From positions 83,550 to 147,549 of the forward strand of contig JBIOVV010000008.1 in NCBI GenBank assembly GCA_044867925.1: DNA of 64,000 nt, in the 5' to 3' direction. Every line of letters starts with the position of its first letter. Position 1 is the first letter of the stretch. Shown piece by piece: positions 17,138-25,494 of this stretch. The notes under the pieces are model-generated. The model did no database searches and was not told where the DNA came from. It saw only the letters and a program-made list of their open reading frames with translations. The DNA is from VRUE01 sp044867925. GTDB lineage: Bacteria > Actinomycetota > Thermoleophilia > Solirubrobacterales > 70-9. A program made the position numbers and the translations under genes.

Positions 17138-17857
17138 GTGGCGGCGATCGAACTCGACCGGGTCTCAAAGACCTACGCCAGGGGGCCGGGCGTAGCCCCC
17201 GCCCTGTCCGGGCTCGATCTCACCGTCGAGCAAGGCGAGTCGCTCGCCCTGCTCGGTCCCAACGGCGCCGGCAAGTCGACGGTCGTGCGAATCCTGGCCA
17301 CCCTCGCCCGGCCGGACTCGGGCAGTGCCGCGATTGCCGGGTTCGACGTCCTCGGCCAGGCGGCTCAGGTCAGGACCCGCATCGGCGTGGCCCTGCAGGA
17401 GGTCGGCCTCTATCCGGCGGGCCGGGTTCGTCAGGTCCTCCTGCACCACGCTCGGCTCTTCGGCCTCCGTCGCCGGGAGGCGGAGCGGCGCTGCGACGAG
17501 ATGATCGAGCTCACCGGTCTGGCCAAGGTCAGCGGCGAGCGCGTGAGTCGGCTCTCCGGTGGCACCAAGCGCAGGCTCGATCTCGCTCTCGCCCTGCTCC
17601 CCCGCCCACCCGTGCTCCTGCTCGACGAGCCGACGGGCAGCCTCGATCCCTTCTCGCGGCGCGAGCTCTGGCGCGAGCTGACCCGGCTGCGGGACGAGGG
17701 CACCTGCATCCTCTTCGCCAGCCAGAACCTCGACGAGGCCGAGCAGCTGGCCGACCGCGTGGCTGTCCTGATCGACGGCGCCGTCTGGCGCGATGACATC
17801 CCGGCGACGGCGGTCCGTGAGGTCTGGGGGAGCGATGACATCGCTGTCGTTCCCTGA
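17138..17857 (+). CDS. ABC exporter ATPase, DrrA-like
   Basis: 239 residues from GTG at 17138. Walker A is GPNGAGKST, the signature LSGGTKRRLDLA, Walker B LLLDEPTGSLDP, and the switch region SQNLDEAEQL (His of the H-loop replaced by Gln in ASQN). It is a stand-alone nucleotide-binding domain of the daunorubicin-resistance type. The following permease gene starts 23 nt before this stop, so the two are tightly coupled. The H-loop change is worth noting: that residue normally senses gamma-phosphate. Confidence 0.9.
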   Translation: MAAIELDRVSKTYARGPGVAPALSGLDLTVEQGESLALLGPNGAGKSTVVRILATLARPDSGSAAIAGFDVLGQAAQVRTRIGVALQEVGLYPAGRVRQVLLHHARLFGLRRREAERRCDEMIELTGLAKVSGERVSRLSGGTKRRLDLALALLPRPPVLLLDEPTGSLDPFSRRELWRELTRLRDEGTCILFASQNLDEAEQLADRVAVLIDGAVWRDDIPATAVREVWGSDDIAVVP

Positions 17858-18662
17858 GGCCCGTCCGCTGCCGGCCCTGCCGGTGCGCCCGCCGTCCTGG
17901 CTCGTGCAGGTCGAACTGCTGACCCGTCGGGTGACGGTCGAATCGCTGCGCAGCCCGGTTCTGATCCTCAACCTGCTGCTGGCGCTGCTCTTCCTGGTCG
18001 TCTACGACGGCACCGTCGGCGGCGTGCCGCTGCTGGTCGAATTCGCCGGCGGCAACTACTACAACTTCATCCTCCCGGCGGCGATCCTCGCCGCCTCGGT
18101 GGGCGGCGGGGCGGCCGGCCTGCTGCTCGTCGCCGACATCCGCTCGGGCTACCTGAGTCGGCAGCTGACGATGCCGATCCGCCGCTCGGCGCTGGTCGCC
18201 AGCCTCGTCCTCGCCTCCGCCTTTCAGGTCGTCCTGCAGGCGACCATCGTGATCTCGTTCGGCATCGCCCTCGGGGCGGATCCGAAGACCGGCGCTCTCG
18301 GGATCGCCTGCGTCCTCGCCCTCGCCTTCGTCTGGGGGCTCGGCTTTGCCGCCTACTCGGTCGCGGTCGCGATCCTGACGCGGGACATGCAGATGACCTC
18401 GGCGGCCAACCTGATCTTCATCCCGTTGATCTTTCTCTCGCCGCTCCTGGTTCCTTACGAGTACCTGAAGCCCTGGATGCAGACCGCGGCGGACCTCAAC
18501 CCGGCGCGCTACGTCACCGAGGGGATGCGCTCGCTGCTGATCGAAGGCTGGGACGCCGGGACGGTGCTGGACGCGCTCGTCGCGAGCCTGGCGTTCGGCC
18601 TGCTGATGAGCGCCGTGGCGCTCGGCGTCATCCGCTCTCGCTCATTGGGAATCGACCGGTGA
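17835..18662 (+). CDS. ABC-2 exporter permease, DrrB-like
   Basis: 275 residues from ATG at 17835 with GGGGGAG upstream. About six transmembrane segments follow a ~45-residue cytosolic start. The ABC-2 signature region lies at ~205-250 (FIPLIFLSPLLVPYEYLKPWMQ...NPARYVTEGMR). It pairs with the ATPase before it. The next gene, a membrane methyltransferase, follows after 18 bp, so all three may be one operon that exports or modifies a lipid or drug-like compound (inference). Confidence 0.88.
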   Translation: MTSLSFPEARPLPALPVRPPSWLVQVELLTRRVTVESLRSPVLILNLLLALLFLVVYDGTVGGVPLLVEFAGGNYYNFILPAAILAASVGGGAAGLLLVADIRSGYLSRQLTMPIRRSALVASLVLASAFQVVLQATIVISFGIALGADPKTGALGIACVLALAFVWGLGFAAYSVAVAILTRDMQMTSAANLIFIPLIFLSPLLVPYEYLKPWMQTAADLNPARYVTEGMRSLLIEGWDAGTVLDALVASLAFGLLMSAVALGVIRSRSLGIDR

Positions 18663-18680
18663 GCGGGGGAGGGCGCCGAG

Positions 18681-19481
18681 ATGGCTGAACTGCTCGACGC
18701 CCTCGGGTGGCGGCCGAGTCCCGGCGGTCGTATCCGCCTGATCGCGCTGATCGGGGCCTTGGCCGCGGCGCTCCTGGTCGCGGGACTGGCCGCGGCGGCC
18801 GCGACCTCGGTCTCGATCCTCCTCGTCCAGGCGGCGATCTGGGCGGCCTGGCTCGTCTGGCTCGGGGTGGTCTTCCCGCGCAACTCGCGTCGCGACGCAG
18901 AGACGCCGTGCGAGTGGCCTTACCGGCGCGCCTTCGGGCGCGAAATCCTGCTCGGGATCTCCATCGCCTTCAGCCAGTTCCTGCGTCCGGCGGCGGCGGG
19001 GCTCGTATCGGGCGGCGGCTCGCTCGCGACGGGCGACGGGCTGGCGATCGGCGCCGCGCTTCTCCTCGCCGGCGGGACCGCCGTCGGCGTCGGCGTGTCC
19101 ACGCTCGGCGTGGCGCGGACGCTGTTCGTCCACGAGTACGTAACGGGGGGCCGGCAGGTGGTCGAAGCCGGCATCTACCGCTTCGTGCGGCATCCTCTCT
19201 TCCTCGGCGGCGCCCTGGTCTCGCTCGGCTTGGCGATCTGCACCGGCAACATGACCGCGATTGAGCTCGGGGCCCTCAACGCCTGCGTCCTGCCGATCTA
19301 CGTTCGGCTCGAGGACCAGCGCTGCTGCGCCGTCCTGGGGCGCGAGTACGCCGACTACAGCGTCGCCGTCGGCAGCGTGGTGCCGCGGCGCCGTTCGGCG
19401 ATCAGGCCTGTGGCCCACTTGCACCAGGCCGCCGGCAGGATCGAGCCGATCGCCGGTCGCGCCGCCGTCACCAAGCGGTAG
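18681..19481 (+). CDS. Isoprenylcysteine/phospholipid methyltransferase-family membrane protein
   Basis: 266 residues. After three or four hydrophobic segments the C-terminal half has GIYRFVRHPLFLGG (~170-183) and E(D)xR...LGREYADY...VVPR, the S-adenosylmethionine-binding core of the ICMT/PEMT-like family. It acts within the membrane on a lipid, quinone or prenyl-type substrate; the substrate is unknown. The last ~42 codons overlap the 3' end of the convergent DCC gene, and family similarity stops near VVPR, so the tail is likely extra. Confidence 0.78.
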   Translation: MAELLDALGWRPSPGGRIRLIALIGALAAALLVAGLAAAAATSVSILLVQAAIWAAWLVWLGVVFPRNSRRDAETPCEWPYRRAFGREILLGISIAFSQFLRPAAAGLVSGGGSLATGDGLAIGAALLLAGGTAVGVGVSTLGVARTLFVHEYVTGGRQVVEAGIYRFVRHPLFLGGALVSLGLAICTGNMTAIELGALNACVLPIYVRLEDQRCCAVLGREYADYSVAVGSVVPRRRSAIRPVAHLHQAAGRIEPIAGRAAVTKR

Positions 19482-19807
19482 CCGATCCTGGTCAGCGGCA
19501 TCGCGATCGCCAGCAGGGCGGCAAGCGGACGCCCGGCGGGCAACTGGCGCAGCAATGCCGGCGCGCCCTCGGCGCCGGAGAGGATCTCTCCGTCGGCCGT
19601 CATCAGGTGGGCGCTGTCGAGCCTTTCCGGCGCGGGGATCGGGGCCAGAAGCCGCTGACCCTCGTGGTCCTGGATCGCGATCGGATCGAGGCGACCGCTG
19701 CGGTCCCAGCGGAGGACCACGGCGACGCAGACCTTGCAGAAGCCGCACGCCCCGTCGTAGAGAACCTTCACCCCTCCCAGTCGAGCATCATCCGCAGTCG
19801 TCGTCAA
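19355..19807 (-). CDS. DCC-family thiol-disulfide oxidoreductase (DUF393)
   Basis: 150 residues from TTG at 19807 (a GTG at 19771 is the alternative). The DCC-family start motif LYDGACGFCKVCV is at ~15-28, with paired Cys in CxxCxxC. It continues with HLMTADGEILSGAEG and a hydrophobic C-terminal half. DCC proteins are small thiol proteins of uncertain role, often beside membrane enzymes. The start overlaps the preceding lipoprotein gene by 20 nt; the 3' end overlaps the convergent methyltransferase gene by 127 nt. Confidence 0.78.
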   Translation of the reverse strand: MTTTADDARLGGVKVLYDGACGFCKVCVAVVLRWDRSGRLDPIAIQDHEGQRLLAPIPAPERLDSAHLMTADGEILSGAEGAPALLRQLPAGRPLAALLAIAMPLTRIGYRLVTAARPAIGSILPAAWCKWATGLIAERRRGTTLPTATL

Positions 19808-20387
19808 GCGCGGCGGCGGCCCTTTCGCTCGCCCGTTCCGTCGCTTCGTCCGACGGGTCTTCCCCTTCCACGACGACGAGCAGGGACACCGTGCACAGGC
19901 CGGTCCTGAGCGAGATGACGTCGGTGTAGCCCTGCCGCTCGGAGTCGGTGACCAGGTACCGGACCCGGGTGCCCTCGTCGCCGAAGTCGAGGTCCTCGGG
20001 CTGCTGGACCGCGACCGAGGGCGAGGCGCCGAAGGAGGCGATCGCGTTGCCGATGCACTCGAGCCTCTCGTGCGCGTTCAGTCTCCTGTAGGCCGTCGCC
20101 GCCAGCGCGGGCGTCTTGAAGACGCCGATCGCCTCGTCGATCCGTGCGTTGCCGACGATGAACATCTTCGTGATCGCCGTGCGGCCGCCATCGCGTTCGA
20201 GGACGGGGATGGGGCCGCACAGTTCCGGCGGAGGTTCGCCGACCGCCGAGCCCTCCGGCAGGTCCTCCATGCCGAGCAGCAGCCTCTCGGGGGCGCCTTC
20301 TGTCGCGACCGGGGAGCCGCCGCTCCCGCCGCAGCCGGCCACCGCCAGCAATGCGATGAGAAGCACCCAGAGTCGCGGCCTGGCCAT
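19788..20387 (-). CDS. Lipoprotein of unknown function
   Basis: 199 residues with a lipobox (LLAVAGC, Cys ~19) followed by a Gly/Ser linker, so it should be anchored to the outer face of the membrane. The mature part has four more Cys, probably two disulfides, and an alpha/beta pattern resembling sensor-like or PknH-like extracellular domains of actinobacteria, but I cannot assign a family. It is co-directional with, and overlaps, the DCC thiol protein gene, which could bear on disulfide handling (inference). Confidence 0.7.
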   Translation of the reverse strand: MARPRLWVLLIALLAVAGCGGSGGSPVATEGAPERLLLGMEDLPEGSAVGEPPPELCGPIPVLERDGGRTAITKMFIVGNARIDEAIGVFKTPALAATAYRRLNAHERLECIGNAIASFGASPSVAVQQPEDLDFGDEGTRVRYLVTDSERQGYTDVISLRTGLCTVSLLVVVEGEDPSDEATERASERAAAALDDDCG

Positions 20388-20454
20388 CGACGCGGCAGTT
20401 TAGTCAACATATTTGGATCAAGAGAAAAGCGGCGCCGGTCACTACTTTGTCGGC

Positions 20455-21096
20455 ATGACTGCGACGATCGACGAGCTCACGGTCGCCGATGCGCCCGCGG
20501 CCTGGGAGGCGCTCGGGTTCGCGGTCGACGGCAGCACCTGCGTGGTCGGCGACGTGCGAGTCCGGCTGGCAGGGACGGAGGCCGGCCGGGGCCTGGCCGG
20601 CTGGTCGTTGCGCGGCGTCGAGACGACCGAGCTGGACGGGCTGGCGACCGAGCGCTCGGATCGCCGGCCGCCGCGCGAGGCGCCGCCGCACCCCAACGGC
20701 ATCACCGCCCTCGACCATGTGGTGGCGATCACGCCGGCGCTCGACCGGACCGTCGCGGCGCTGCGGGAGGCGGGTCTCGACCTGCGCCGCCTCCGGGAGG
20801 AGCCGACGCCCGCCGGAGCTCCTCGACAGGCGTTCTTCCGCCTTGGCGCCAACATCCTCGAGCTGGTGCAGGAGCCGCCCGAGGCGATCGAGCGTGCCGG
20901 CGGCGACCACCCCGCCTTCTTCTGGGGCCTCGCCTTCGTCGCCCCCGACCTCGATGCCACCGTCGCCGGCCTCGGCGGACGCGTCAGCGAGGTCCGCCCG
21001 GCGGTTCAGCCGGGCCGCCAGATCGCCACCCTGCGACGCTCTGCCGGGCTCTCGCTGCCGGTCGCGCTGATGACGCCGCCGGGCGCCGGCACGTAG
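20455..21096 (+). CDS. VOC (glyoxalase-like) superfamily protein
   Basis: 213 residues from ATG at 20455. The second half starts GITALDHVVAITPALDRTVAALREAG, a typical VOC opening strand and helix, then QAFFRLGANILELVQEP and FWGLAFVAPDLDATVAGLGGR, a second betaalphabeta unit. VOC enzymes use a divalent metal for isomerase, lyase or dioxygenase chemistry; the ligands here (His in LDHV, Glu in LELV) are present but the substrate is unknown. It diverges from the lipoprotein gene across a 67-bp AT-rich gap. Confidence 0.75.
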   Translation: MTATIDELTVADAPAAWEALGFAVDGSTCVVGDVRVRLAGTEAGRGLAGWSLRGVETTELDGLATERSDRRPPREAPPHPNGITALDHVVAITPALDRTVAALREAGLDLRRLREEPTPAGAPRQAFFRLGANILELVQEPPEAIERAGGDHPAFFWGLAFVAPDLDATVAGLGGRVSEVRPAVQPGRQIATLRRSAGLSLPVALMTPPGAGT

Positions 21097-21283
21097 CGAC
21101 TTCGGCAGCGTGCTCGAGGTTGGCGAGCGCGGTGAGTCGGGTCATCGTGGACCAGATGGAAAACTGGAAAACCGACGGAGACATCCACTTGACATAAGGG
21201 CCTCTCATGAGACCGTTCCGCCAGAGGGACGCTCTTGCCTCAATGCGTCTCAAAGCCGTAACTAATAGTGAGAGGAAAATGAG

Positions 21284-22021
21284 ATGATTCGATCAAGGCT
21301 TGGATTCAAGGCGTTCGGCCTTTGTGTCCTCGTGCTCGGCCTGATGGCGTTTGTCACCGGTGTCGCCCGGGCGGAAACCGGCGCGAAATGGTTAGTCAGC
21401 GGTGCAGATGTGGGTTCCTTAGCGCCACAGCTCACAATCAGTGAAATCGAGGCCAAAAGCACAAGTCTCAGCTTCACGACAGCAGGTAACACAAACGTCT
21501 TAATCTTATGCACGGGTGCAGCAATTGTTGAAGGCGGCAAATTGATCGCCGGCGGCGGGATCTCGTTAGGGCGAGTTAACTTCACCGGCTGCAAGGTATT
21601 GCTCAATCATGTGCTTGCGACCAAATGTGAAGCCCACAGCCCAGGCAAGCCCAACGGAGAAATTCTGACCGAACGAGGCAAAGGCTTAATCACATTAGAC
21701 GTGGGCAATGACTTAGTGCTGATCACACCGGAGGATGCCTCGGGCGCAACGACTAAGTTGCTTGCGGTGATCGAGCTGGGTGAATTCTGTGCGATCGGCG
21801 AAGAAATTAAAGTGGAATGCCACAACCTAGGTGACGGTTTTTGGATAGCTGACGGGGGCGGCAACGCAGGCGCGTTAAACAGAAACGTTTCCTCGCATTT
21901 AATTATTCAAGGATTAAGCACGCTTTTAGCCCTCGGTCAGCCCGCGAACATCCTCGGGTCTGCCGTTATCGGACTAAGCGGTGTACACGCCGGCCTATCT
22001 TGGTCAGGCGACTGGAGTTGA
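21284..22021 (+). CDS. Secreted protein, AT-rich gene with 12 TTA codons
   Basis: 245 residues with GAGAGGAAAATGAG before the ATG. A signal peptide (residues ~1-30, cleavage after VARA) leads to a beta-rich mature domain with six Cys, probably disulfide-bonded. The gene is far less GC-rich than its neighbours and I count 12 TTA leucine codons in 245, along with many A/T-ending codons. Family unknown; secreted paralogs of this size are common in Solirubrobacterales. Foreign origin or a deliberately rare-codon gene are both possible. It is followed by a strong GC hairpin. Confidence 0.8.
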   Translation: MIRSRLGFKAFGLCVLVLGLMAFVTGVARAETGAKWLVSGADVGSLAPQLTISEIEAKSTSLSFTTAGNTNVLILCTGAAIVEGGKLIAGGGISLGRVNFTGCKVLLNHVLATKCEAHSPGKPNGEILTERGKGLITLDVGNDLVLITPEDASGATTKLLAVIELGEFCAIGEEIKVECHNLGDGFWIADGGGNAGALNRNVSSHLIIQGLSTLLALGQPANILGSAVIGLSGVHAGLSWSGDWS

Positions 22022-22037
22022 TCAGATGAGGAGAACA

Positions 22038-22071
22038 CCCAGCCCCGGGCGCGAGCGCGGTCGGGGCTGGG
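22038..22071 (+). terminator. GC-rich stem-loop after the secreted-protein gene
   Basis: cccagccccg (22038-22047) pairs perfectly with cggggctggg (22062-22071) across a 14-nt loop, 17 bp after the stop codon. There is no downstream T tract, as is common for actinobacterial terminators. Confidence 0.55.
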
Positions 22072-22132
22072 CAAAAGCGTCGGTGGCAGTAACGGTCGTT
22101 CCCGGATGCCAGATGCTCCAAGGGTCTTGCTT

Positions 22133-22160
22133 GCGCCGAGCGGTTCCCACCGCTCGGCGC
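22133..22160 (-). terminator. Perfect 11-bp stem-loop after the DUF2855 gene
   Basis: gcgccgagcgg (22133-22143) and ccgctcggcgc (22150-22160) form an 11-bp stem with a 6-nt loop, 2 bp past the stop of the leftward gene. It can act in both directions, together with the hairpin at 22038-22071. Confidence 0.6.
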
Positions 22161-22162
22161 TG

Positions 22163-23230
22163 CTAGAGCGAGACCACGTGGGCGGTATTGGGGGCCACCC
22201 GGCCCTCGAGCACGTCGAGATAGGCGCTCTGGAGGCCGTCGAACCCCCGACCCCGGATCGTCTCGAGCCAGCCGGCGGTCCACTCGCAGAAGGGATGCCA
22301 GGCCTGGGCGACGCGCTGCTCGAGGCTGGCGGGGCCCCAGTCGGCTGAGCGCTTTTCGACCCGGGTCGGGGCGAAGAAGAAGGCCGGCGCCGGCCCGGGC
22401 AGGTCAGCCTGGCCGGCTCCGAGCTCCTCCCAGTGGGTGCCCCCCACGGCCATGCTGTGGGCGAGCTCGTCGCCGAAAAGCGAGTGGACGGCCTGTCGCA
22501 CGCCGCCGTCGCCTGAGACGTCGACGTAGGTGGCGGGGCGGCGCTCGAGCGAGTCGATCTCGTCGTAGCTGACGGTGCGTCCGTAGATGCCCAGGCCCTC
22601 GACGAACTCGCGGTTCCTCGCCGAGGTGAGGCCGATCAGCTCAACTCCTCCTCGGCGGGAAAGCATGAAGGCGGCGGCGATCGCCGTCTTGCTCGAGGCG
22701 CTCGAGATCACGATCGGGCCGGCCTCGGTGAGCCGCTCGTCGGCGAGCTGGTCATCGATCAGGAACGAGGTGAAGAAGAGCGGCCGCAGCAGCATCTGGA
22801 TCTCCTCGGTGTCCTCTTCGTAGAAGGGGTCACCATCGCTCGCCAGGTAGCGATGGTAGGCCGAGGGCAGCGCCTCCCGGTGCGGGGATCCATCCGTGAA
22901 CCCCCTCTCGTTGACGCTCTTCGGCACCAAGAGCAGATGCGAGGAGGGCGGCAGGTATCCGTAGACGCGTGCGCCGATTTCCACGCCCTCGGCCTCGCTG
23001 CGCTCGACCTCGGCGAATCCCCAGGTCGGGATTCGCCCCCAGCCGTCTTCGGCCGGGAAGAAATCCCAGTAGGACATCGCCTCTCCCATCACCCCGTAGG
23101 TGACGTTGTTGGCGGTCATCCCGACGCTGTCGACCCGCAGCAGAGCCTCGCCGGGCTCGACCGTGGGTGGCTCCGAATCGGCGATTCGACACTGGCGCAG
23201 ATCGTCGCGCTTGACAAGGAAGTCGCTCAT
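22163..23230 (-). CDS. DUF2855 family protein
   Basis: 355 residues from ATG at 23230 (gagaccg upstream). The opening FLVKRDDLRQCRI and the quinone-reductase-like fold pattern (VEPGEALLRVDSVGMTANNVTYGVMGE, later GPIVISSASSKTAIAAAFML) match DUF2855, a medium-chain-reductase-like family without zinc ligands or established function. It is divergent from a zinc alcohol dehydrogenase gene, 77 bp apart, which may share control. Confidence 0.75.
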   Translation of the reverse strand: MSDFLVKRDDLRQCRIADSEPPTVEPGEALLRVDSVGMTANNVTYGVMGEAMSYWDFFPAEDGWGRIPTWGFAEVERSEAEGVEIGARVYGYLPPSSHLLLVPKSVNERGFTDGSPHREALPSAYHRYLASDGDPFYEEDTEEIQMLLRPLFFTSFLIDDQLADERLTEAGPIVISSASSKTAIAAAFMLSRRGGVELIGLTSARNREFVEGLGIYGRTVSYDEIDSLERRPATYVDVSGDGGVRQAVHSLFGDELAHSMAVGGTHWEELGAGQADLPGPAPAFFFAPTRVEKRSADWGPASLEQRVAQAWHPFCEWTAGWLETIRGRGFDGLQSAYLDVLEGRVAPNTAHVVSL

Positions 23231-23307
23231 CGGTCTCCATGCTCTCATGTGAGAGGGTGATCTCCGATGGCGATCGTTCTTACGTTGATTTGGGGCGGCG
23301 GTAGAGG

Positions 23308-24414
23308 ATGAGGATGCGCGCCGCAGTGCTGGAGGAGTTCGGCGAGCCGCTCGCGGTTCAGGAGGTCGAGCTGGCCGAGCCGCGGGCCGGCGAGGTGCTG
23401 GTCCGGCTCGCCGCCTGTGGCGTCTGCCACACCGACCTCTACACGGCCTCCGGGGCCGACCCCTCGGGCTACGCGCCGACGGTGCTCGGCCATGAGGGCG
23501 CGGGTGTCGTCGAGCGGGTCGGCCCGGATGTCACCTCACTCTCCGTGGGCGACCACGTCGTCACCCTCTTCTCGCCCCAGTGCGGCGAGTGCGTCCACTG
23601 CGTCGACCCGCGAACCAATCTCTGCATGGCGATCCGCGAGCAGCAGAACAAGGGCTTCCTCCCTGACGGCACGACGCGGATCTCGCGTGACGGGGACGGC
23701 ATCCGCCATTTCATGGGCTGCTCGACCTTTGCCGAGTACACGGTGATGCCGGAGATCGCGCTGGCGAAGGTGAGTCCGGAGGCGCCCTTCGAGCACGCCT
23801 GCCTCTTCGCCTGCGGGCTCTCGACCGGGCTCGGCGCCGCGATCAACACCGCCGCCGTATCGCCCGGCAGCACCTGTGCCGTCTTCGGGGCCGGGATGGT
23901 CGGGCTCGGTGCCGTTGCCGGCTGCCGCCTGCAGGGCGCCGAGCGCATCGTCTGCGTCGACCTCTCGCCGGAGCGGCTCGAGCTGGCTCGCGGCCAGGGG
24001 GCGACGCACACGCTCGAAGGCGGCCCCGGCGCCGTCGAGGAGATCCTCGAGATGACCGATGGCTTCGGCGCCGATTACACCTTCGAGGCGACCGGCAACG
24101 TCGCCGTGATGCGCCAGGCAGTCGAAGCGGCGCGCATGGCCTGGGGCCTCTGCACCGTTGCCGGCGTGGCCGGCAGGGGGGAGACCCTCGATGTCGTGCC
24201 GCGCTTCCTGATCACCGGCCGGCGCGTCGCCGGCTCCTCCTTCGGCGGCGTCAAGGGCCGCGACCAGGTGCCGCAGCTGATCGATCGCTACCTCGCCGGC
24301 GAGATCGACCTCGATCCGTTCGTCTCACACCGCATCGCCCTCGACGAGGTCAACCGCGGCTTCGAGCTGATGGAGGCCCAGGACGGCATCCGCAGCGTGA
24401 TCGAGTTCAGCTAG
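23308..24414 (+). CDS. Zinc-dependent alcohol dehydrogenase, class III-like
   Basis: 368 residues. The catalytic zinc ligand Cys is in CGVCHTDLY (~37), with GHEGAG (~62) and the four-Cys structural zinc site CGECVHCVDPRTNLC (~92-106). The Rossmann motif is VFGAGMVGLGAV (~190). This resembles the S-(hydroxymethyl)glutathione/mycothiol or NDMA-dependent dehydrogenase branch. In an actinobacterium the thiol would be mycothiol or none; the substrate cannot be fixed. The start is ATG-AGG-ATG, with an agagg site just upstream. Confidence 0.88.
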   Translation: MRMRAAVLEEFGEPLAVQEVELAEPRAGEVLVRLAACGVCHTDLYTASGADPSGYAPTVLGHEGAGVVERVGPDVTSLSVGDHVVTLFSPQCGECVHCVDPRTNLCMAIREQQNKGFLPDGTTRISRDGDGIRHFMGCSTFAEYTVMPEIALAKVSPEAPFEHACLFACGLSTGLGAAINTAAVSPGSTCAVFGAGMVGLGAVAGCRLQGAERIVCVDLSPERLELARGQGATHTLEGGPGAVEEILEMTDGFGADYTFEATGNVAVMRQAVEAARMAWGLCTVAGVAGRGETLDVVPRFLITGRRVAGSSFGGVKGRDQVPQLIDRYLAGEIDLDPFVSHRIALDEVNRGFELMEAQDGIRSVIEFS

Positions 24415-24441
24415 CCGCGGCGTCGAGCGTCTCTACGGGGT

Positions 24442-24717
24442 CTACTCCTGCTGCTCCAGCTCGCGCTCGCGCTCGTCGGCCTTGCGCTCGTTGAGCTCAG
24501 CCTCGGCGGCCGTGCGGCGCGCCCGCTCCTCCGCCAGCTCGGCCTCGCCGCGGGCGCTCTCGGCCTGCTCACGATGATGGCTGACGTCGTCGCGCAGAGC
24601 CCGGCCCTGCGTTTTGCCGAACTGCCGTTCGCGCCTGCGCTTCGAGGCCGCCATGGCCAGCGCGGCGATCACCACCAGGGCAACCACGACGATCACGACG
24701 ATCAAAACGGTGGACAT
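24442..24717 (-). CDS. Small membrane-anchored coiled-coil protein
   Basis: 91 residues, with AGGAGGGA upstream of ATG. One N-terminal transmembrane helix (LIVVIVVVALVVIAALAMAAS) is followed by a basic stop-transfer and a long, highly charged Glu/Arg/Ala helix to the end, predicted coiled coil. No enzyme motif. Similar small envelope proteins are common in actinobacteria and sometimes labelled stress-related, but the function is unknown. Confidence 0.75.
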   Translation of the reverse strand: MSTVLIVVIVVVALVVIAALAMAASKRRRERQFGKTQGRALRDDVSHHREQAESARGEAELAEERARRTAAEAELNERKADERERELEQQE

Positions 24718-24803
24718 CGGATCCCTCCTCAGGAGCTTGGATCAATATTTCCCACCGCTCCGAGGTACCCGGACCGGGAAGTCAGAAACACTAAGTTGAG
24801 TTC

Positions 24804-25232
24804 GTGGCCTTCCGCAAGCTCCCGGCATCCGAGGCGTTCTGGCGCCCCTCGAACCAGATGAGGATCGAGAACACGGATCTCGCCGGTCAGCTCGAGGCCC
24901 GGCAGCTCGGGGCGAGGCTGTGGCGGCTGAGACCGGGCCAGGCCTCGACCCGGCACAGACACTTCGAGCAGGAGGAGCTCTACCTCCTGCTCGAGGGCGA
25001 GGGGCGGATGCGCGTCGACGACGATCTGCTCACCCTGGCGCCGTTGGACGCCGTCCTGGTCGAGCCCGAGTCGGCTCGCCAGGTCTTCAACGACACCGAG
25101 GCCGACCAGCTCTGGTTCGTCGCCGGGGCCCCGCGCGAGGCCGCCAACACGCTGGAGATGTCAGCCGAGCAGCTCGCCGCTCTCTACCCGGACGGCCCAA
25201 AAGCGCTGCCGCCGGAGCTCGAGTCGACCTAG
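24804..25232 (+). CDS. Cupin-domain protein
   Basis: 142 residues from GTG at 24804. The cupin core lies at ~40-105: motif 1 is TRHRHFEQEELYLLLEGEG (His, His, Glu metal ligands) and motif 2 is around LDAVLVEPES. Small single-domain cupins bind a metal and act as isomerases, dioxygenases or sugar sensors. Its TAG stop shares the palindromic CTAG with the stop of the convergent DUF1508 gene. Confidence 0.8.
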   Translation: MAFRKLPASEAFWRPSNQMRIENTDLAGQLEARQLGARLWRLRPGQASTRHRHFEQEELYLLLEGEGRMRVDDDLLTLAPLDAVLVEPESARQVFNDTEADQLWFVAGAPREAANTLEMSAEQLAALYPDGPKALPPELEST

Positions 25233-25465
25233 GCTCGGGCCAGCTCGCGGTCGATGATCTCGCTCAGGGCGTCCTCGATTCCCTCGGCGGGGGTGCCGGA
25301 GATCCGGGCGCCCGTCGCTACGCCGCGGACGTTTTCGGCGGCGCGCAGGGCGTGCCAGTGGGAATCGAAGGATTCCCCGGAGGTCGCTACGGTGCGGCCG
25401 TCGGCGCCGAGCAGCCGCCAGCGCCACTTTCCGACAAGGTCTTCGTATGCGTCGAATTGGGGCAT
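25229..25465 (-). CDS. Small DUF1508-like (YegP-type) protein
   Basis: 78 residues; ATG at 25465 has AGGAG six bases upstream. WRWRLLGADGRTVATSGESFDS then AENVRG fits the single DUF1508 repeat (one betabetabetaalpha unit; YegP has two). Function is unknown; some relatives are stress-induced. The stop overlaps that of the cupin gene (CTAG). Confidence 0.7.
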   Translation of the reverse strand: MPQFDAYEDLVGKWRWRLLGADGRTVATSGESFDSHWHALRAAENVRGVATGARISGTPAEGIEDALSEIIDRELARA

Positions 25466-25494
25466 CTCGTCTCCTAAATCTCGAATGGGAACAT

